A DNA stretch of 64,000 nt from Thalassobius sp002708925 (GCF_049803795.1 NZ_JBNAGJ010000005.1:62001-126000), one strand, 5' to 3'; counted from the stretch's first letter, positions 7,992 to 16,569 are shown. A program made the numbers and translations. Notes: generated by a model not told the origin, from the letters alone.

Positions 7992-8858
7992 TTAATCACG
8001 CGTTTCTGACCAGATATTCAGATAGTTGCCGCCAAAGATCACCAGAGCGCCCAGCAGCACGAACAGATCCAGCGGCTCGTTATAAAACAGCATCCCGATC
8101 ACCGCGATCAGCGGCAGCCGGGTGAAATCTATCGGCACCACCACGGTGGCGGGCGCCAGGCTCAGCGCTGTGGTCAGGCAAAAATGCGCCAGCAGCCCAG
8201 CGGCACCGATCAGCACCAGCCAGGGCGCCGTTTGCGCCGAGGGCAGGGCAATATCGCCGTCAATCCCGGCGCAGATCAGCCCCATGGCAGCCTGCATTGT
8301 CGTCAGGAAAAACAGCACCGAAGCCACGTTTTCCGTCCGTGTCAGTTTCCGTGTGGTCAGGATCGCTCCGGCAAAGCCGACAGCCGCCAGGGCCGCGGCC
8401 AGTTGCCCGATATCCACCGATTCAGGCGAGGGGCGCGCGACAATCAGAATGCCGATGAACCCGATGACGGCCGAAAGCACGCGAATGGGCGTCAGCCGCT
8501 CGCCCAGCACCAACGGGGACAGCAGTACCACCCACAGAGGCGAGGTGAACTCCAACGCAAAGACCTGCGCCAGTGGGATCACGGTGATCGCAAAGAACCA
8601 CAGGTTTTGCCCGGCGAAATGGCAGACGTTCCGCACAAGATGCAGGCGCAGTTTGCGCAGGCGGACCTCGGCCAGTTTGCCGCGAAGGAACAGAACCAAC
8701 ACCACGATGATCACGCCGACCAGGCTGCGGTAGGACATGATCTCGAACGTGTCCAACTGGTGACTGACCGCGCGGCCCGCAACAGCCATCGAGGTGAAAG
8801 AGGCAATCGCCCCCGTCATCCACAATGCAGCCTTCACAACATCCGTGCCCGCTGGCAT
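7992..8858 (-). CDS. EamA/DMT-family transporter (second copy)
   Basis: This is a 288-residue inner-membrane protein with about ten helices and two EamA repeats. Landmarks are SYRSLVGVIIVVLVLFLRGK in the first half, FALEFTSPLWVVLLSPLVLGE at the end of that repeat and LLGALVIFGGNYLNI at the C-terminus. The helix-3/4 motif with FTSPLW is common in the YdcZ/RhaT-like EamA subgroup often labelled S-adenosylmethionine or riboflavin-type, but the substrate is not assigned. I chose ATG 8858 (GGGGAG 7 bases upstream). The longer frame would run through the guaA terminator hairpin. Confidence 0.9.
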   Translation of the reverse strand: MPAGTDVVKAALWMTGAIASFTSMAVAGRAVSHQLDTFEIMSYRSLVGVIIVVLVLFLRGKLAEVRLRKLRLHLVRNVCHFAGQNLWFFAITVIPLAQVFALEFTSPLWVVLLSPLVLGERLTPIRVLSAVIGFIGILIVARPSPESVDIGQLAAALAAVGFAGAILTTRKLTRTENVASVLFFLTTMQAAMGLICAGIDGDIALPSAQTAPWLVLIGAAGLLAHFCLTTALSLAPATVVVPIDFTRLPLIAVIGMLFYNEPLDLFVLLGALVIFGGNYLNIWSETRD

Positions 8859-8890
8859 GGCTGTCTCCCCATTTTCACCCAAACGCATAA

Positions 8891-8908
8891 GGGGGGCAAA
8901 CGCCCCCC
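8891..8908 (-). terminator. Hairpin downstream of guaA
   Basis: GGGGGGC and GCCCCCC form a 7-bp GC stem with a 4-base loop, 28 bases after the guaA stop. The following bases on the minus strand are TTATGCGTTT, so the T-run is imperfect and some read-through into the transporter gene is possible. Confidence 0.6.
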
Positions 8909-8935
8909 TCTGTCCAGCCCGTTCTGGGGCCCGAA

Positions 8936-10501
8936 TTATTCCAGCTCGATCGTGCCCGGTGGTTTCGAGGTGCAATCATAGAAGACACGGTTCACGCCCT
9001 TGACCTCGTTGATGATCCGGGTCGAGGTCTCGCCCAGGAATTCATGGGTGAACGGATAGTAATCGGCGGTCATCCCATCGACCGAGGTCACCGCCCGCAG
9101 CGCCACCGCATAGTCATAGGTGCGCCCGTCGCCCATCACGCCCACGGTGCGCATCGGCAGGATCGCGGCGAAGGCCTGCCAGATGTCATCATAGAGGCCA
9201 TGTTTGCGGATCTGGTCGATATAGACGGCATCGGCCTTGCGCAGGATCTCCAGTTTGTCGCGGGTGATCTCGCCGGGGCAACGGATCGCCAGGCCCGGAC
9301 CGGGGAAGGGATGGCGGCCGATGAAGGACGCGGGCAGGCCCAGTTCATGCCCCAGCGCGCGGACCTCGTCCTTGAACAGCTCGCGCAGGGGTTCGACCAG
9401 TTTCAGCCCCATCTTTTCGGGCAGACCGCCCACATTGTGGTGCGATTTGATGGTGACCGAAGGCCCGCCGCTGAAACTGACGCTTTCGATCACGTCCGGA
9501 TACAGGGTGCCTTGGGCCAGGAACTCGGCCCCTTCGATCTGATCGGCGTATTTCTGGAATACGTCGATAAACAGTTTGCCGATTGTCTTACGCTTTGTTT
9601 CCGGATCGGAAACACCCTCCAGCGCGCCCAGGAACAGATCGCTTTCGTCGGCGTGGATCAGGTTCAGGTTATAATTGTCGCGGAACATGGATACGACCTG
9701 CTCGGCCTCGTTCAGGCGCAGCAATCCGTGATCCACGAAAACGCAGGTCAGCTGATCGCCGATGGCCTCGTGCAGCAGGATGCCGGTCACGGACGAATCC
9801 ACACCGCCGGACAGCGCACAGATGACCTTTTTGTCGCCGACCTGTTCGCGAATCTTGGCGATCATTTCCTCGCGATAGGCGCCCATGGTCCAGTCGCCTG
9901 CGAACCCCGCCAGCCTGACGAAGTTTTCATAAAGCGTGGCGCCGTTGGGCGTGTGGTGTACCTCGGGGTGGAACTGCACGGCAAAGAAATTGCGCGCCAG
10001 ATCCGCAGTGATCGCGAAGGGCGCACCGGGCGAGGTGCCATAGACCTGGAAACCGGGGGCGATTTCAGCCACGTGATCGCCGTGGGACATCCAGACCTGC
10101 TCTTGCCCGTCCAGGAACCAGCCGGTCAGGAAATCGGGGTGCGCATCGGCGGGCGTCACATAGGCGCGGCCAAATTCGGCGGTGGCGTGCTCGCCTGCCT
10201 CGACCCGGCCGCCCAGATCATGCATCATCACCTGCTGACCATAGCAAATACCCAGGATTGGCACGCCCAGCGTATAGGCCGATTTCGGCGGGCGGGGGCT
10301 GCCCTCGCGCATCACCGAATCCGGCCCGCCCGAGAAAATAATGGCCTTGGGCGCGAATTCGGCCAGAAACGCGTCGGTGACGTTCTGGTAGGGGTGGATT
10401 TCACAATAGACGCTTAGCTCGCGCAGGCGCCGCGCAATCAGCTGCGTGACCTGGCTGCCAAAGTCGATGATGAGAAGGCGGTCGTGCGAGATGTTTTCCA
10501 T
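8936..10501 (-). CDS. guaA: GMP synthase (glutamine-hydrolysing)
   Basis: GuaA converts XMP to GMP using glutamine and ATP, the last step of de novo guanine nucleotide synthesis. The 521-residue protein has the N-terminal class I glutamine amidotransferase domain (nucleophile Cys86 in GICYGQQ and the HPEVHHTPNG region). Then come the ATP pyrophosphatase domain (PP-loop SGGVDSSV) and the C-terminal dimerisation domain ending KPPGTIELE. The ATG at 10501 gives the usual length; the open frame upstream is chance. guaB, which supplies XMP, is 36 kb away in the same window. Confidence 0.98.
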   Translation of the reverse strand: MENISHDRLLIIDFGSQVTQLIARRLRELSVYCEIHPYQNVTDAFLAEFAPKAIIFSGGPDSVMREGSPRPPKSAYTLGVPILGICYGQQVMMHDLGGRVEAGEHATAEFGRAYVTPADAHPDFLTGWFLDGQEQVWMSHGDHVAEIAPGFQVYGTSPGAPFAITADLARNFFAVQFHPEVHHTPNGATLYENFVRLAGFAGDWTMGAYREEMIAKIREQVGDKKVICALSGGVDSSVTGILLHEAIGDQLTCVFVDHGLLRLNEAEQVVSMFRDNYNLNLIHADESDLFLGALEGVSDPETKRKTIGKLFIDVFQKYADQIEGAEFLAQGTLYPDVIESVSFSGGPSVTIKSHHNVGGLPEKMGLKLVEPLRELFKDEVRALGHELGLPASFIGRHPFPGPGLAIRCPGEITRDKLEILRKADAVYIDQIRKHGLYDDIWQAFAAILPMRTVGVMGDGRTYDYAVALRAVTSVDGMTADYYPFTHEFLGETSTRIINEVKGVNRVFYDCTSKPPGTIELE

Positions 10502-10585
10502 GCCCGTGCAATAGGCCGTTGCATCGCGCCGCGCAAGCCGGGAAGGGAGCGGAATTGTCCGTTTTTCCGGCTGGGCAATAAATGC

Positions 10586-10622
10586 GGGCCGCCAGGCATC
10601 ACGCAGGATCGCGCGGCGGCCC
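10586..10622 (-). terminator. Possible terminator of the small barrel-protein gene
   Basis: GGGCCGCC and GGCGGCCC (10586-10593 and 10615-10622) can pair as an 8-bp stem with a 21-base loop. On the minus strand GCATTTATTG follows. It lies just downstream of the barrel-protein stop and upstream of guaA. The large loop and poor T-run make this tentative. Confidence 0.4.
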
Positions 10623-10631
10623 GTCAAGGCT

Positions 10632-10655
10632 ACCTTCTCGTTAGAACGAGAAGGT
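10632..10655 (-). repeat. Perfect 11-bp inverted repeat spanning a stop codon
   Basis: ACCTTCTCGTT and AACGAGAAGGT are exact inverted copies separated by 2 bases. On the minus strand they cover the last three codons, the TAA stop and the following bases of the small barrel-protein gene. The hairpin would place the stop codon in the stem. It is not followed by a T-run, so it looks more like an mRNA 3'-end stabiliser than a terminator. Confidence 0.6.
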
Positions 10656-11324
10656 GAACCCGAATTCAACCGAGGTGAAGGCGGATTCGATGTCTTCGTA
10701 CAGAATGTCTGTCTGGAAATCCTCGCCATCGAAATCATGACGCAGGATGGCCGCGCGCAGACGCGAGCGCTCGCCGATCATTTTTTCCATGCCGATCCCG
10801 TAGACCACACCGTTGATGGTGTTGTCCTCTCCGATCGGGCCACCGCCGCTGTCAACGAATCCGGTGGCCTCGGCGCGGGTGACGCCCAGGGTGCCGTAGA
10901 CCAGCGTCTTGGGGGCCACCAGATAGCCGATACGGCCACGCAACGAGGCGACTTTCTCGACCTCGAAGGCGCATTGGAAGGCCGGGTTGTTACAGTCTTC
11001 AGAGCCGGTGATATCTGCCGAGGCATAGCTGAATTCGCCGCCATAGACATACTGACCGTTCTGGACGTCATAGCCCAGTACCAGGCCAAAGCTGTTGCCG
11101 CTCAGATCGCCCGAGCCGTCGCCGGGAAAGATATCCGCGCCGCCGAATTCGCCGCCGAAATCGCCCGAATTGAACGAGGCAATCAGGCCGACATAGGCGC
11201 CGCTCCAGTCAACCGGGGCCGCAACCGGCGGTTCCGGTGCCGGCTCTTCCAGTGCGCCGGCGCTGGCCATGCCCGCCATGCCAAGGGCGGCAATCAAAGC
11301 AGTCGTACTAAACAAGTGTTTCAT
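10641..11324 (-). CDS. Small outer-membrane beta-barrel protein (OmpA/Omp25-like)
   Basis: This 227-residue product has a signal peptide (MKHLFSTTALIAALGMAGMASA, cleavage around residue 22). A short Pro/Glu-rich linker follows (LEEPAPEPPVAAPVDW), then the barrel entry WSGAYVGLIASF typical of the porin-opacity/OMP_b-brl family. The terminal residue is Phe (FGFTFSF), the outer-membrane insertion signal. GRIGYLVAPKTLVYGTLGVT matches the conserved strands of Omp25/31-type proteins. The ATG at 11324 has GGGGAA 6 bases upstream. A perfect CtrA box lies 48-62 bp before the start, suggesting cell-cycle control. Confidence 0.85.
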   Translation of the reverse strand: MKHLFSTTALIAALGMAGMASAGALEEPAPEPPVAAPVDWSGAYVGLIASFNSGDFGGEFGGADIFPGDGSGDLSGNSFGLVLGYDVQNGQYVYGGEFSYASADITGSEDCNNPAFQCAFEVEKVASLRGRIGYLVAPKTLVYGTLGVTRAEATGFVDSGGGPIGEDNTINGVVYGIGMEKMIGERSRLRAAILRHDFDGEDFQTDILYEDIESAFTSVEFGFTFSF

Positions 11325-11371
11325 AGGAATTCCCCAATCTCTTACCAATTAATTTGCTTCTGTCGCGCATC

Positions 11372-11386
11372 TTAACTTAGCGTTAA
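11372..11386. promoter_or_regulatory. Perfect CtrA box upstream of the barrel-protein gene
   Basis: TTAA-CTTAGCG-TTAA matches the CtrA consensus TTAA-N7-TTAA exactly. It lies 48 bp upstream of the barrel-protein ATG and about 194 bp from the divergent methyltransferase gene, so the former is the more likely target. Confidence 0.65.
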
Positions 11387-11579
11387 CTAAAGATTGTGCA
11401 TAGCTGCGCTCGCATTCTTTGCGTCGAATGTGACATCTGCCCCACAGTAAACGAAGGGTTCCGGGCCTGAGAGGGCGGGCTTGTGTCGTTTTTGACGTTT
11501 TTGCGCCGCTTGCGTCGAAAGAAACCTGCCGCGTCTGGGATAAAACCTGCGGGAACAGGACTAGTCGGAGTGTCTGAAA

Positions 11580-13124
11580 ATGGATGCACAAAGAGGACGC
11601 CGCAGGGCGCGTTCAGGGGGCGGAGCCGCGCGGCGGGCCGAGCGCAGTTCGGTTTCGTTCGAGACCGCGCAGTATATCGAGCGCAAAATCCCCAACCTAG
11701 AGATTCTCAACGAAGAGGCGCTGGAGATCATCGAGGCCAATGCCGAACAGGTTCTGGCGGAAATCGGCGTTAACTTTGTCAATAATCCCGCAGCGCTGGA
11801 CCTGTGGCGCAATGCCGGGGCCGAGGTCGAAGGCGAACGGGTCCGAATCCCCAAGGGGCTCGCTCGTGAGTTGTGCAAAACGGCCCCGTCCAGTTTCACG
11901 CAGCACGCCAGAAATCCCGCGCGCAATGTGGTGATGGGCGGCCGGAATCTGGTGTTGGCGCCGGTCTATGGCCCGCCCTTCGTGCATGACGCCGCCGGTG
12001 GCCGCCGCTATGCGACGATGGAGGATTTCCGCAATTTCGTCAAAATGGGCTATATGTCCAAATGGCTGCACCACTCGGGTGGCACCGTGTGCGAACCCAC
12101 CGATGTGCCGGTGAACAAGCGTCATCTGGACATGTTGCACGCGCATATGACGCTCTCGGATAAACCTTTTATGGGCTCGGTGACAGACCCCAGCCGCGCG
12201 CAGGATTCGGTTGAGATGTGCGAGATCCTGTTCGGCAGGGATTTCGTGCAGCAGAACACGGTGATGACCTCGCTGATCAACATCAATTCCCCGCTGACAT
12301 TCGATGATGTGATGATGGGCGCATTGGAGGTTTACGCGCGCAATAACCAGGCCTGTATCATCAGCCCCTTCATCGTTGGCGGGGCGATGGCGCCGGTGTC
12401 CGTGGCGGGCACGCTGACGCAGGTTCTGGCCGAGGTTCTGGCCGGCGTCGCCTATTCTCAGCTGATCCGCCAAGGCGCGCCGGTCATTCTGGGGGCCTTT
12501 GTGACCTCGATTGATATGAACTCGGGCGCTCCGACATTTGGCACCCCCGAGGCCGCGCAGGTGACCTATGGCGTGGGGCAGATCGCCCGCCGTCTGGGGC
12601 TGCCATATCGGTCCTCCGGAGGCTTTACCGGCTCCAAGCTGCCGGATGCTCAGGCCGGGTATGAAAGCGCTAACTCATTGAATATGGGGCTTTTGTCGGG
12701 TGTGAATTTCATGCTTCATGCCTGCGGCTGGCTTGAGGGCGGTCTGGTCACCTCGTATGAAAAATTCGTCATGGACGCCGATCAGCTGGGCACCCTGCAT
12801 CGCATGGCCGAAGGCGTGTCAGTCGATGAAAACGCCCAGGCGATGGATGCGCTGCGCGAGGTGGGGCCGGCGGGGCATTACCTGGGGTGCGCCCATACGC
12901 AGGCGAATTTCAAAACCGCGTTCTGGCGCACGGATCTGCTTGATTACAAACCCTTCGAGACCTGGTCCGAAGAGGGCGCGCGCGATACGATGACCCTGGC
13001 CTCGGCGCGTGTTCACAGACTGTTGGCGGACTACCGGCAGCCCGCCCTGGACCCTGCAATCGCCGAAGCCCTGGCCGGTTACGTCGCGCAGAAAAAAGAG
13101 TCGATACCCGACGCATTCAGCTAA
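11580..13124 (+). CDS. MttB-family (trimethylamine methyltransferase-like) protein, non-pyrrolysine
   Basis: The 514-residue protein matches the trimethylamine/quaternary-amine methyltransferase family. Motifs are APVYGPPFVHD, LHHSGGTVCEPTD, SPFIVGGAMAPVSVAGT, GAFVTSIDMNSGAPTFGTPE and the C-terminal YLGCAHTQANF. True archaeal MttB needs an in-frame amber codon for pyrrolysine. No interruption exists here, so this is the non-pyrrolysine branch, whose characterised members demethylate glycine betaine or related compounds and methylate a corrinoid protein. No corrinoid-binding protein gene is adjacent, so the partner lies elsewhere. A basic, Gly-rich 20-residue leader precedes the fold. The start has GGAG 9 bases upstream. 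Confidence 0.85.
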   Translation: MDAQRGRRRARSGGGAARRAERSSVSFETAQYIERKIPNLEILNEEALEIIEANAEQVLAEIGVNFVNNPAALDLWRNAGAEVEGERVRIPKGLARELCKTAPSSFTQHARNPARNVVMGGRNLVLAPVYGPPFVHDAAGGRRYATMEDFRNFVKMGYMSKWLHHSGGTVCEPTDVPVNKRHLDMLHAHMTLSDKPFMGSVTDPSRAQDSVEMCEILFGRDFVQQNTVMTSLININSPLTFDDVMMGALEVYARNNQACIISPFIVGGAMAPVSVAGTLTQVLAEVLAGVAYSQLIRQGAPVILGAFVTSIDMNSGAPTFGTPEAAQVTYGVGQIARRLGLPYRSSGGFTGSKLPDAQAGYESANSLNMGLLSGVNFMLHACGWLEGGLVTSYEKFVMDADQLGTLHRMAEGVSVDENAQAMDALREVGPAGHYLGCAHTQANFKTAFWRTDLLDYKPFETWSEEGARDTMTLASARVHRLLADYRQPALDPAIAEALAGYVAQKKESIPDAFS

Positions 13125-13128
13125 GCGG

Positions 13129-13152
13129 ACGCCCCTTAAACGGGGGCGTTTT
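13129..13152 (+). terminator. Terminator between converging MttB-like and DUF6477 genes
   Basis: ACGCCCC and GGGGCGT pair as a 7-bp stem with a 7-base loop, ending in TTTT on the plus strand. The loop contains the stop codon of the minus-strand DUF6477 gene. Confidence 0.7.
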
Positions 13153-13441
13153 GCGGGCGCGAGGCAGTGCGCAGCAGCTGCGCCTCGCCCATCATTGCAA
13201 TCAGAACCTCGACGTGGCGGGCCGGAGAATAGCCCGCCACATTCTGTGCGCGCATCTCATTCATATCGGCCTCGATTTCCATCAGATGGGCCAGCGCGGG
13301 CCCGCTGCGCGGCAGGGCGTTTGTCCCCAGCAAGCGGCGCAGATGAACCGAACGGCGATAATCATCCACACCGAACCGGGCGGCCCTGATCAGTAAGCGG
13401 GGGCGGTGGATGGTGTTCAGAAGGCTCAACAAATCCATCAT
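13136..13441 (-). CDS. DUF6477 family protein
   Basis: This small 101-residue soluble protein has the N-terminal motif LLNTIHRPRLLIRAARFGVDDY followed by RRSVHLRRLLG. I recognise it as the DUF6477 family, found mainly in Rhodobacteraceae. No function is known. It is basic and probably helical. The start at 13441 has AAGGA 7 bases upstream and the next Met is the second residue. Its gene is divergent from the DUF6456 gene with about 210 bp between them that contain repeated elements, which points to joint regulation. Confidence 0.8.
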   Translation of the reverse strand: MMDLLSLLNTIHRPRLLIRAARFGVDDYRRSVHLRRLLGTNALPRSGPALAHLMEIEADMNEMRAQNVAGYSPARHVEVLIAMMGEAQLLRTASRPQNAPV

Positions 13442-13552
13442 GGCGGTGTCCTTTCCGTGGCTTCGCTCTGGGCAGAGCATGGCACACGCAAAGGTGGTGT
13501 TGCGCAGGGGCGCGCCTCTCCGTCCGGAGCGGTGGTCAATTGTTCACATTTT

Positions 13553-13596
13553 GGAAACTATTATTGCCAAATCGGAAACTGTTAACTCTCAGGTAA
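13553..13596. promoter_or_regulatory. Direct repeats and a degenerate CtrA box between DUF6477 and DUF6456
   Basis: GGAAACT occurs at 13553-13559 and 13574-13580, spaced 21 bp (two helical turns). Directly after the second copy is TTAA-CTCTCAG-GTAA (13582-13596), one base away from the CtrA consensus. The region serves two divergent genes and lies about 55 bp before the GTG start of the DUF6456 gene. Confidence 0.35.
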
Positions 13597-13650
13597 CTTT
13601 TGCAGCCCTAGGTTGCGTGTTGTTCTGGGGGTAACTCTGGGGAAGATTCA

Positions 13651-14805
13651 GTGGATTTCCAGGACAGAAAACATGACCTAATTGGAGCCGACATGTCCCG
13701 TTCACTCTTGCCCGAGCATCCTGTATCGACCGTCCCTTCGTGGGTGCCCGAAGCAGCCCTGCGGTATTTGGCGCATACGGAAACGGGACTGCCGATCCGG
13801 GTGTTGGCGCGCCAGGCTGGCTGCCATGCGTCAACCGTTCTCAGACAGATCCGAAAACTGGAAAGCCGACGCGAAGATCAACTGGTGGACGAGGCGCTGT
13901 GCCGCCTGGGACGCCAGCATTTTCAACGTGTTGGGCGAAAGACAAACCTCAGTGAAACGGAGCCTGAAACCATGACAGCCCCCAAGTCTGTGCCGCTGCC
14001 TGTTGAAACCGAATTGTTCCACAAAGAAGCCTGCCGAATCCTGCGTCGAATGACAGAGAACGGTGCCGTTCTGGCCGTGGCGCAGGAGATGGAAAAAGCC
14101 GTCGTCGTGCGTGACAATGCCTCGGGGACGACGACGCGGACGGCAGTGGTGGACCGCGAAATTGCGCAGGCCATGGCCTTGAAAGACTGGATTTCCTGCA
14201 AGGCACCGGGGCGGATTTCGCGCTATGTGATCACCGCAGAAGGGCGTGCAAGCCTGGCCAGTTTGCTGGCGCGTGCCGAAAGCTCGGCCCAGCCAGGGTT
14301 TGCCGAGGCGCAGGCGGGATTTGCCGCTGCCCCCGGTGCGCGTTCGCTCGCTCCGTCGCGGGGGCGGACCCGCTATTCGGCACCTGAATCGCCGCTGACC
14401 CTGCTGGCGCGCCGGCGGGATAAGGCCGGTCAGCCGTTTCTGAGCGAGGATCTGGTGGCGGTCGGAGAACGGCTGCGCGAGGATTTCGAACTGGCGCAGA
14501 TCGGCCCGAGTGTGACTCAGAACTGGGACAATTTCCTGACGGGTCGCGAAGCAATGTCGGCGCGCAGCGAGCCCAGTGCTGGCCCGGCAGGCGCGCGTGA
14601 TCGGGTGGCCTCTGCGCTGCGCGATCTGGGGCCCGGATTGGGCGATGTCGCGCTGCGATGCTGCTGCTATCTGGAAGGATTGGAAAGCGCCGAGAAACGT
14701 ATGGGCTGGTCGGCCCGGTCGGGCAAAATCGTCCTGCGGATCGCCTTGCAGCGCCTCAAGCGTCATTACGAAGGGATGGGGCAGGCCGGTCAGATGATCG
14801 GCTAA
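13651..14805 (+). CDS. DUF6456 domain protein with N-terminal helix-turn-helix
   Basis: The 384-residue protein has a helix-turn-helix near residues 45-75 (GLPIRVLARQAGCHASTVLRQIRKLES), a winged-helix-like middle part (ISRYVITAEGRASLASLLARAE), a low-complexity linker rich in Ala and Ser, and a conserved C-terminal DUF6456 region. The last is built on ERLREDFELAQIGP, VTQNWDNF and WSARSGKIVLRIALQRLKRHYEG. It is probably a DNA-binding regulator. Two starts are possible: GTG at 13651 with GGGGAAG 8 bases before, or ATG at 13693 with GGAG 9 bases before. It is divergent from the DUF6477 gene. Confidence 0.8.
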   Translation: MDFQDRKHDLIGADMSRSLLPEHPVSTVPSWVPEAALRYLAHTETGLPIRVLARQAGCHASTVLRQIRKLESRREDQLVDEALCRLGRQHFQRVGRKTNLSETEPETMTAPKSVPLPVETELFHKEACRILRRMTENGAVLAVAQEMEKAVVVRDNASGTTTRTAVVDREIAQAMALKDWISCKAPGRISRYVITAEGRASLASLLARAESSAQPGFAEAQAGFAAAPGARSLAPSRGRTRYSAPESPLTLLARRRDKAGQPFLSEDLVAVGERLREDFELAQIGPSVTQNWDNFLTGREAMSARSEPSAGPAGARDRVASALRDLGPGLGDVALRCCCYLEGLESAEKRMGWSARSGKIVLRIALQRLKRHYEGMGQAGQMIG

Positions 14806-14809
14806 GGGG

Positions 14810-15526
14810 CTAGCCTCCGACCAGCCAGCCGACGAGATAGGCCACAATTGCGCAGACCAATCCCACGCCTACTGTTTCCATTACGGAAACGCGGAAACGG
14901 TCTCCGGTGGCCAGCCATCGCAATACCCCCAGCGCTGTCAGCGCCAGGCAGGTGGCAAGTGCCGACAGGGTAAAGCTGCGCTCGTCCGCATCGCGCAGGA
15001 TATAGGGCAACAGGGGCAGACCCCCAAACAAAACAAAGGATAAAAAGGTGACCATCCCGTTCAGGGCAGGGTGGTCATTTTCAGGGGGGCGGATTCCTTG
15101 CTGATACATCATCTGCGTTTCCGCCAGAATCTTAGGGTTTTGAGCAAGGCTTCTGGCGACGGTTTGTGCCTCGGGCTGAGGCAGACCTTTTGCGACCAAG
15201 GTTTCCGAAAGCGAAACAATCTCGGCCTCGGTTTGGGTTTTGACTGCCGCGATCCGGGCCCTGCGCCGCGTCCGATACAGATCATGAGCCGAGCGCGTGG
15301 ACAGATATTCGCCCAATCCCATCGACACCGCATCGGCAAACAGATTGGCCAGCCCGAACACCAGCACCGCCAGCCCCCCGATTTGGGCAACCCCTTCCGC
15401 ATTCGCCCCGGCAAAGCCCGCGACGATGGCAAACGTCGTCACGATCCCATCGTTCCCGCCATAGATGATCTGTTTCAGATGGTCCTGAATGCGTGACAAT
15501 CGAGAGCGGCGGGCGGGCTGATCCAT
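14810..15526 (-). CDS. VIT1/CCC1 family transporter
   Basis: This 238-residue membrane protein has the VIT1/CCC1 layout. It has an N-terminal helix, the conserved IIYGGNDGIVTTFAIVAGFAGA segment, a second conserved helix with NLFADAVSMGLGEYLS, a long charged middle region, and about three C-terminal helices. VIT1/CCC1 proteins move iron or manganese out of the cytoplasm, and the Asp and Glu in the second and middle segments are the metal ligands in the plant protein. Members in bacteria are not well studied. Start ATG 15526 has AAGGA 6 bases upstream. It ends 4 bases after the stop of the convergent DUF6456 gene. Confidence 0.9.
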   Translation of the reverse strand: MDQPARRSRLSRIQDHLKQIIYGGNDGIVTTFAIVAGFAGANAEGVAQIGGLAVLVFGLANLFADAVSMGLGEYLSTRSAHDLYRTRRRARIAAVKTQTEAEIVSLSETLVAKGLPQPEAQTVARSLAQNPKILAETQMMYQQGIRPPENDHPALNGMVTFLSFVLFGGLPLLPYILRDADERSFTLSALATCLALTALGVLRWLATGDRFRVSVMETVGVGLVCAIVAYLVGWLVGG

Positions 15527-15639
15527 GGCTGGTCCTTCGGCTGGCGGGGGCAGCATAGCGGGCCGGGGCGAGGCTGCAATCGACATTTCAGGCGATTAGT
15601 CGGGCTTGCGCAAATGGGGGGTAGCGATAAATTAATCCT

Positions 15640-16569
15640 ATGAATATTACTCTCAGACAGCTGACCTATTTCACGGCCCTGGCCGAGCACCGGAATTTTG
15701 GCCGCGCGGCGGCGGCGGTGCATATCTCTCAGCCGGCCTTGTCGGTGCAGATCAAAGAACTGGAGACGACGCTGGGCGCGGCGGTGGTGGAGCGGCAGGC
15801 GCGCGACGTGTTGCTGACGCCTTTCGGCCGGCGCGTGCTGGCGCAGGCGCAGACCGTGCTGGCGCAGATGCGCAACCTAGAGGAGTTGGCGCGCTGGCGT
15901 GGCGGGCTCTCTGGCGAGCTGAAACTGGGGGTGATTCCGACGATTGCGCCCTATCTGCTGCCCGGTGCGCTGGCATCGCTGCGGATGCGGGACATTCAGC
16001 TGGACGTGCAGGTGCAGGAGGGCAAGACCCTGCGCCTGCTGGAGGCGCTGCACAGCGGAGCGCTGGATGCCGCGGTGCTGGCGCTGCCCACGGGCGAGGC
16101 CGGGATGGTCGAGGAACCTCTGTTCGAGGATCGCTTTCTGCTGGCCGGCACGCAGGCGCAGCTGGCGGCTCTGGGCAATCCCGAAACCCTGCGCCCGACG
16201 GAATTGCGGCCCGCGCAATTGCTGCTGCTGGAGGACGGGCATTGCCTGACCGACCAGGCGCTTGAGGTCTGCGGGCGTGCGCAGGGGCAATCGCAGATCA
16301 ATATGGGCGCGTCCTCTTTGGCGACGCTGACGCGGCTGGTGGCGGCGGGATTCGGGCTGACTTTGATGCCGGAAATGGCGGCCCTGGCCGAGCGCCAGGC
16401 GGCGCCGGATATGCATTTGCTGCGGTTCTGCGCGCCCGAACCCGCGCGGACGATTGGCCTGGTGCGGCGCGCGGCGTCCGTGGATGATGGCTGGTTCAGC
16501 GATCTGGCCGAAATCCTGCGTGTCACCGGCCAGAGCCTGATCGAGACTGCCCGCCAGGCCGAACACTGA
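15640..16569 (+). CDS. oxyR: Hydrogen peroxide-responsive regulator OxyR
   Basis: A LysR-family regulator of 309 residues with an N-terminal winged helix-turn-helix (LAEHRNFGRAAAAVHISQPA, residues 14-33). The C-terminal domain carries the OxyR signature LLLEDGHCLTDQALEVC with Cys202 and Cys211, the pair that forms the regulatory disulphide in response to hydrogen peroxide. ASSLATLTRLVAAGFGLTL matches the following OxyR region. The ATG lies after a weak GGTAGCGATAAATT. It converges on a peroxiredoxin gene, a plausible regulon member. Confidence 0.93.
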   Translation: MNITLRQLTYFTALAEHRNFGRAAAAVHISQPALSVQIKELETTLGAAVVERQARDVLLTPFGRRVLAQAQTVLAQMRNLEELARWRGGLSGELKLGVIPTIAPYLLPGALASLRMRDIQLDVQVQEGKTLRLLEALHSGALDAAVLALPTGEAGMVEEPLFEDRFLLAGTQAQLAALGNPETLRPTELRPAQLLLLEDGHCLTDQALEVCGRAQGQSQINMGASSLATLTRLVAAGFGLTLMPEMAALAERQAAPDMHLLRFCAPEPARTIGLVRRAASVDDGWFSDLAEILRVTGQSLIETARQAEH

